Origin: Flavobacterium sp. Root186 | GTDB taxonomy: Bacteria > Bacteroidota > Bacteroidia > Flavobacteriales > Flavobacteriaceae | Assembly: GCF_001428525.1 (NCBI RefSeq) | Contig: NZ_LMHW01000012.1 | Coordinates: 114-64,113 of the forward strand | DNA: 64,000 nucleotides | Direction of reading: 5' to 3' | In this document: positions 61,922-64,000 of the stretch, piece by piece | Position numbering within the stretch: the stretch's first letter is position 1 | Layout of the letters: each line of letters opens with the position of its first letter | The notes under the pieces: model-generated | Database searches by the model: none | Told to the model about the DNA's origin: nothing | What the model saw: the letters and a program-made list of their open reading frames with translations, nothing else | Made by a program: the position numbers and the translations under genes

Positions 61922-61952
61922 TTGGTTGGGTTGCAAAAATTTTATAATTTTG
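61922..61952 (+). promoter_or_regulatory. Promoter of tig
   Basis: TTG (61922-61924), 20-base spacer and TAATTTTG (61945-61952), a full match to the Bacteroidota promoter, 34 bases before the start. The -7 box lies inside the palindrome at 61926-61960. Confidence 0.55.
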
Positions 61953-61960
61953 CAACCCAA
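61926..61960. repeat. Perfect 13-bp palindrome around the tig promoter
   Basis: TTGGGTTGCAAAA (61926-61938) and TTTTGCAACCCAA (61948-61960) flank ATTTTATAA. It could be an operator over the -7 box, or a terminator for the upstream gene followed by TTTTATT. Confidence 0.6.
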
Positions 61961-61986
61961 TTTTATTATGTAAATTAAAGAAGAAG

Positions 61987-63312
61987 ATGGATATTAAAAG
62001 AGTAGCAACAGACGCTGTGAATGAAACAATTGTATTGACAGTTGTTCACATGGATTATAAAGGTCAGGTAGCAAAAAGAATAAACGAAAAAATGCCATTG
62101 GCTACCGTAAAAGGTTTTAGAAAAGGACAAGTTCCTAAAGACCTTGTTGAAAAACAATACGGAAAAGCAATTAAGCAGGAAGAAGTTAAGAAAGTAGTTG
62201 ATTTGGCTTTAGAGCGTTTTGTTCAATCTGAAAGATTAAACCTTTTAGGAACTCCTCTTGCTAAAGAAAGCGAAAACTTTGACTGGGATGCTGAAGAACT
62301 AACTTTTGAATATGAAATTGGTTTAGTGCCAAACTTCGAAATTGACTTAGAAGCTAAAAACAATATCGTAAAATATATCGTTACTGCTGATGATAAATTA
62401 ATCGACGGACAAGTAGAGCGTATCCAAAAACAATTCGGAAAAGCAAATCCAGTTGAAAAAATCACTGCTGATTCTGATATTACAGGTACTTTCGTAAACG
62501 AAGAAAACGGAATCGAAAACAAAACAACTTTTTCATTATCAGTTTTTAAAGATAAAAAAACAGCTGATTTATTCATTGGAAAAGAAGTTGGCGATGTAGT
62601 TACAGTAAACACAAAAGGTTTGTTTGAAGACGATCACCAATTAATGGATTACTTAAAAGTAGGTCACGATAATGTTCACGATTTAGCAGTTGATGTTGCT
62701 TTTACAATTGAAGCAATCAATGTTTCTGAACCAGCTGAATTAAACCAGGAATTATTTGATAAACTTTTTGGTGAAGGAAAAGTAGCTTCTTTAGAAGATT
62801 TGAAAGCTAAAATTAAAGAAGATGCTGAAGCTCAATTCGCACAGCAAGCAGACCAAAAATTATTATTGGACGTTCAGGATTTCCTAATCGAAAATACAAA
62901 ATTTGATTTACCGGCTGAATTCCTTAAAAAATGGTTACAAACTGTTGGAGAGAAAAAACTTTCTGCAGAAGAAGCTGAAGTTGAATACGCAAGATCTGAA
63001 AAAGGGTTACGTTTCCAATTGATCGAAGGAAAAGCAATGGCTCAAAGTAATATCCAAATTACATTTGAAGATTTGAAAGCTTTTACAACAAACGCTATCA
63101 GACAACAAATGGCTCAATTTGGTCAAACAAATCCAACTGACGAAGAAGTTCAGGGAATTGTGGCTAGAGTTCTATCTAACCAGGAAGAAGTAAAAAGATT
63201 ATCTGAGCAAGTTGTTGCTGAAAAATTATTGGAAGTGTTCAAAGAAAAAGCAAATCCAACAACTAAAGAAGTTACTTACGAAGAATTTATTGCAGCTTCT
63301 TACGGAGAATAA
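61987..63312 (+). CDS. tig: Trigger factor
   Basis: 441 residues: ribosome-binding N-domain (about 1-120) with the signature KGFRKGQVPK, a middle PPIase-like domain (about 150-235) and the C-terminal helical chaperone arms (about 240-441). Trigger factor binds ribosomes beside the exit tunnel and holds nascent chains. The middle domain does not show a clear FKBP active-site pattern, so peptidyl-prolyl isomerase activity is uncertain. It is followed by its own terminator, and clpP lies downstream, the usual tig-clpP-clpX order. Confidence 0.94.
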   Translation: MDIKRVATDAVNETIVLTVVHMDYKGQVAKRINEKMPLATVKGFRKGQVPKDLVEKQYGKAIKQEEVKKVVDLALERFVQSERLNLLGTPLAKESENFDWDAEELTFEYEIGLVPNFEIDLEAKNNIVKYIVTADDKLIDGQVERIQKQFGKANPVEKITADSDITGTFVNEENGIENKTTFSLSVFKDKKTADLFIGKEVGDVVTVNTKGLFEDDHQLMDYLKVGHDNVHDLAVDVAFTIEAINVSEPAELNQELFDKLFGEGKVASLEDLKAKIKEDAEAQFAQQADQKLLLDVQDFLIENTKFDLPAEFLKKWLQTVGEKKLSAEEAEVEYARSEKGLRFQLIEGKAMAQSNIQITFEDLKAFTTNAIRQQMAQFGQTNPTDEEVQGIVARVLSNQEEVKRLSEQVVAEKLLEVFKEKANPTTKEVTYEEFIAASYGE

Positions 63313-63640
63313 ATTTTAGTCTAAAGTCTAAAGTTAAAAGGTCGAAAGTTAACGGAATATAGTTAAAGCTTTATTTTAAAATTTAAGATTTTATTACAGA
63401 AACTGAAAGATAAAAAAAGTTATATTTGAGCGTCAAAAGATATTTTTGACGCTCTTTTTTTTGTTTCAGATTTTATCTTTGTTTCAAGTTTCAAATTGCT
63501 ATATGTTACGAAAGATGAAACAGAACAAACCTGAAACAAAAAATAAGACAAATTGACATCCTTTATAAAAAGGTATGAACTTTGTTAAATTCGTTTAAGT
63601 CACTTTCAGACTTTAGACTTTCAAACTTTAAACTAAAAAT
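63313..63640. other. 328-base spacer between tig and clpP: terminator and mirrored short repeats
   Basis: No gene was found. It holds the tandem phrase AGTCTAAAGTCTAAAGTT (63318-63335), the tig terminator (63428-63462), a GTTTCAG/CTGAAAC inverted pair further on, a possible clpP -7 box TATCTTTG (63474-63481), and an inverse version of the first phrase (63606-63634, CAGACTTTAGACTTTCAAAC). Confidence 0.6.
63428..63462 (+). terminator. Terminator after tig
   Basis: A perfect 11-bp stem (GAGCGTCAAAA / TTTTGACGCTC) with a short loop, then eight T, 115 bases after the tig stop. Confidence 0.88.
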
Positions 63641-64000
63641 ATGAACTACGGTAAAGAATTCAAAAAATTTGCTACAAAGCACCAAGGAGTAAACGCTATG
63701 TACTATGACAAAATCATAGCTGCGATGAACCCAACGAATATGACTCCATATATCATCGAAGAACGTCAGTTGAATATTTCTCAATTAGACGTTTTTTCAA
63801 GATTAATGATGGACAGAATTATCTTTTTAGGAACAGGTATCGACGACCAAATCGCTAATATCGTTCAGGCTCAGTTATTATTTTTAGAAAGTGCTGATGC
63901 ATCAAAAGATATCCAGATTTATTTAAATTCTCCAGGAGGAAGCGTTTACGCAGGATTGGGAATTTATGACACAATGCAATTTATTAAACCAGATGTAGCT
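63641..64000 (+). CDS. clpP: ATP-dependent Clp protease proteolytic subunit, 5' part (cut by window end)
   Basis: 120 codons are open from ATG 63641 to the window edge. The N-terminus (MNYGKEFKKFATKHQGVNAM) is a longer lead than in E. coli and typical of Bacteroidota. Then come ISQLDVFSRLMMDRIIFLGT, a serine-protease-fold strand, and NSPGGSVYAGLGIYDTMQF, which is near the start of the active-site region. The catalytic serine lies just beyond the window. The 14-mer degrades proteins unfolded by ClpX or ClpA. It follows tig, as in many bacteria. Confidence 0.93.
   Translation, partial: MNYGKEFKKFATKHQGVNAMYYDKIIAAMNPTNMTPYIIEERQLNISQLDVFSRLMMDRIIFLGTGIDDQIANIVQAQLLFLESADASKDIQIYLNSPGGSVYAGLGIYDTMQFIKPDVA

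Overview
This window is a chromosomal stretch of a gliding bacterium of the Bacteroidota, almost certainly a Flavobacterium close to F. johnsoniae. The evidence is an AT-rich sequence without Shine-Dalgarno sites, many promoters of the Bacteroidota type (TAnnTTTG at -7), full-length sprA followed by gcvH, vanZ, deoC and remB in the order I remember from F. johnsoniae, and several type IX secretion system (T9SS) proteins. No tRNA, rRNA, CRISPR array, prophage or intact insertion sequence was seen.

Layout. 1-5375: the 3' end of a giant repeat adhesin with a type B T9SS sorting domain (reading frame broken near base 349), a PorP/SprF-like protein and an OmpA/TPR/PD40 protein, which together look like an export module for the adhesin. 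5376-5900: a spacer with a long palindromic element. 5901-9439: a CBS protein, malic enzyme-phosphotransacetylase and ruvA. 9464-20518: sprA (T9SS translocon), gcvH, vanZ, deoC, remB. 20677-25885: cytochrome oxidase block (heme O synthase, two subunit III-type proteins, subunit IV, SCO-like proteins, DUF420, a CxxC mini-protein). 25901-27307: DUF4403 lipoprotein. 27486-34938: an ABC efflux operon with one ATPase, two permeases, two adaptors and a TolC. 34965-37912: tsaB, an MscS channel, a small acidic helical protein, and Nfu. 38056-39567: PorP/SprF family protein and gamma carbonic anhydrase.

39663-46572: an uncharacterised block. On the minus strand lies DUF6268 barrel, Kelch lipoprotein, DUF4907 lipoprotein, LytS-type kinase and LytTR regulator; divergently lie a DUF4270 lipoprotein and an outer-membrane barrel. 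46573-53222: murI, two OmpH/Skp chaperones, bamA, uppS and porG, an envelope-biogenesis operon that also holds a T9SS gene. 53396-59076: nadK, CBS protein, pdxJ, a TonB-dependent receptor and its DUF4249 lipoprotein. 59126-64000: an unknown lipoprotein, alpha/beta hydrolase, small holin-like membrane protein, trigger factor and the 5' part of clpP.

The common theme is the cell surface: export of adhesins (SprA, PorG, PorP/SprF proteins), outer-membrane assembly (BamA, Skp), and efflux, set among housekeeping genes. The best candidates for undescribed biology are the Kelch/DUF4907/DUF6268/LytTR block, a TonB C-terminal-like domain at the N-terminus of RemB, and accessory proteins of the cytochrome oxidase block (an EF-hand loop in the DUF420 protein, a CxxC mini-protein, a cysteine-poor SCO relative). 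All functional statements come from reading the sequence and from memory of the families; no database search was run.
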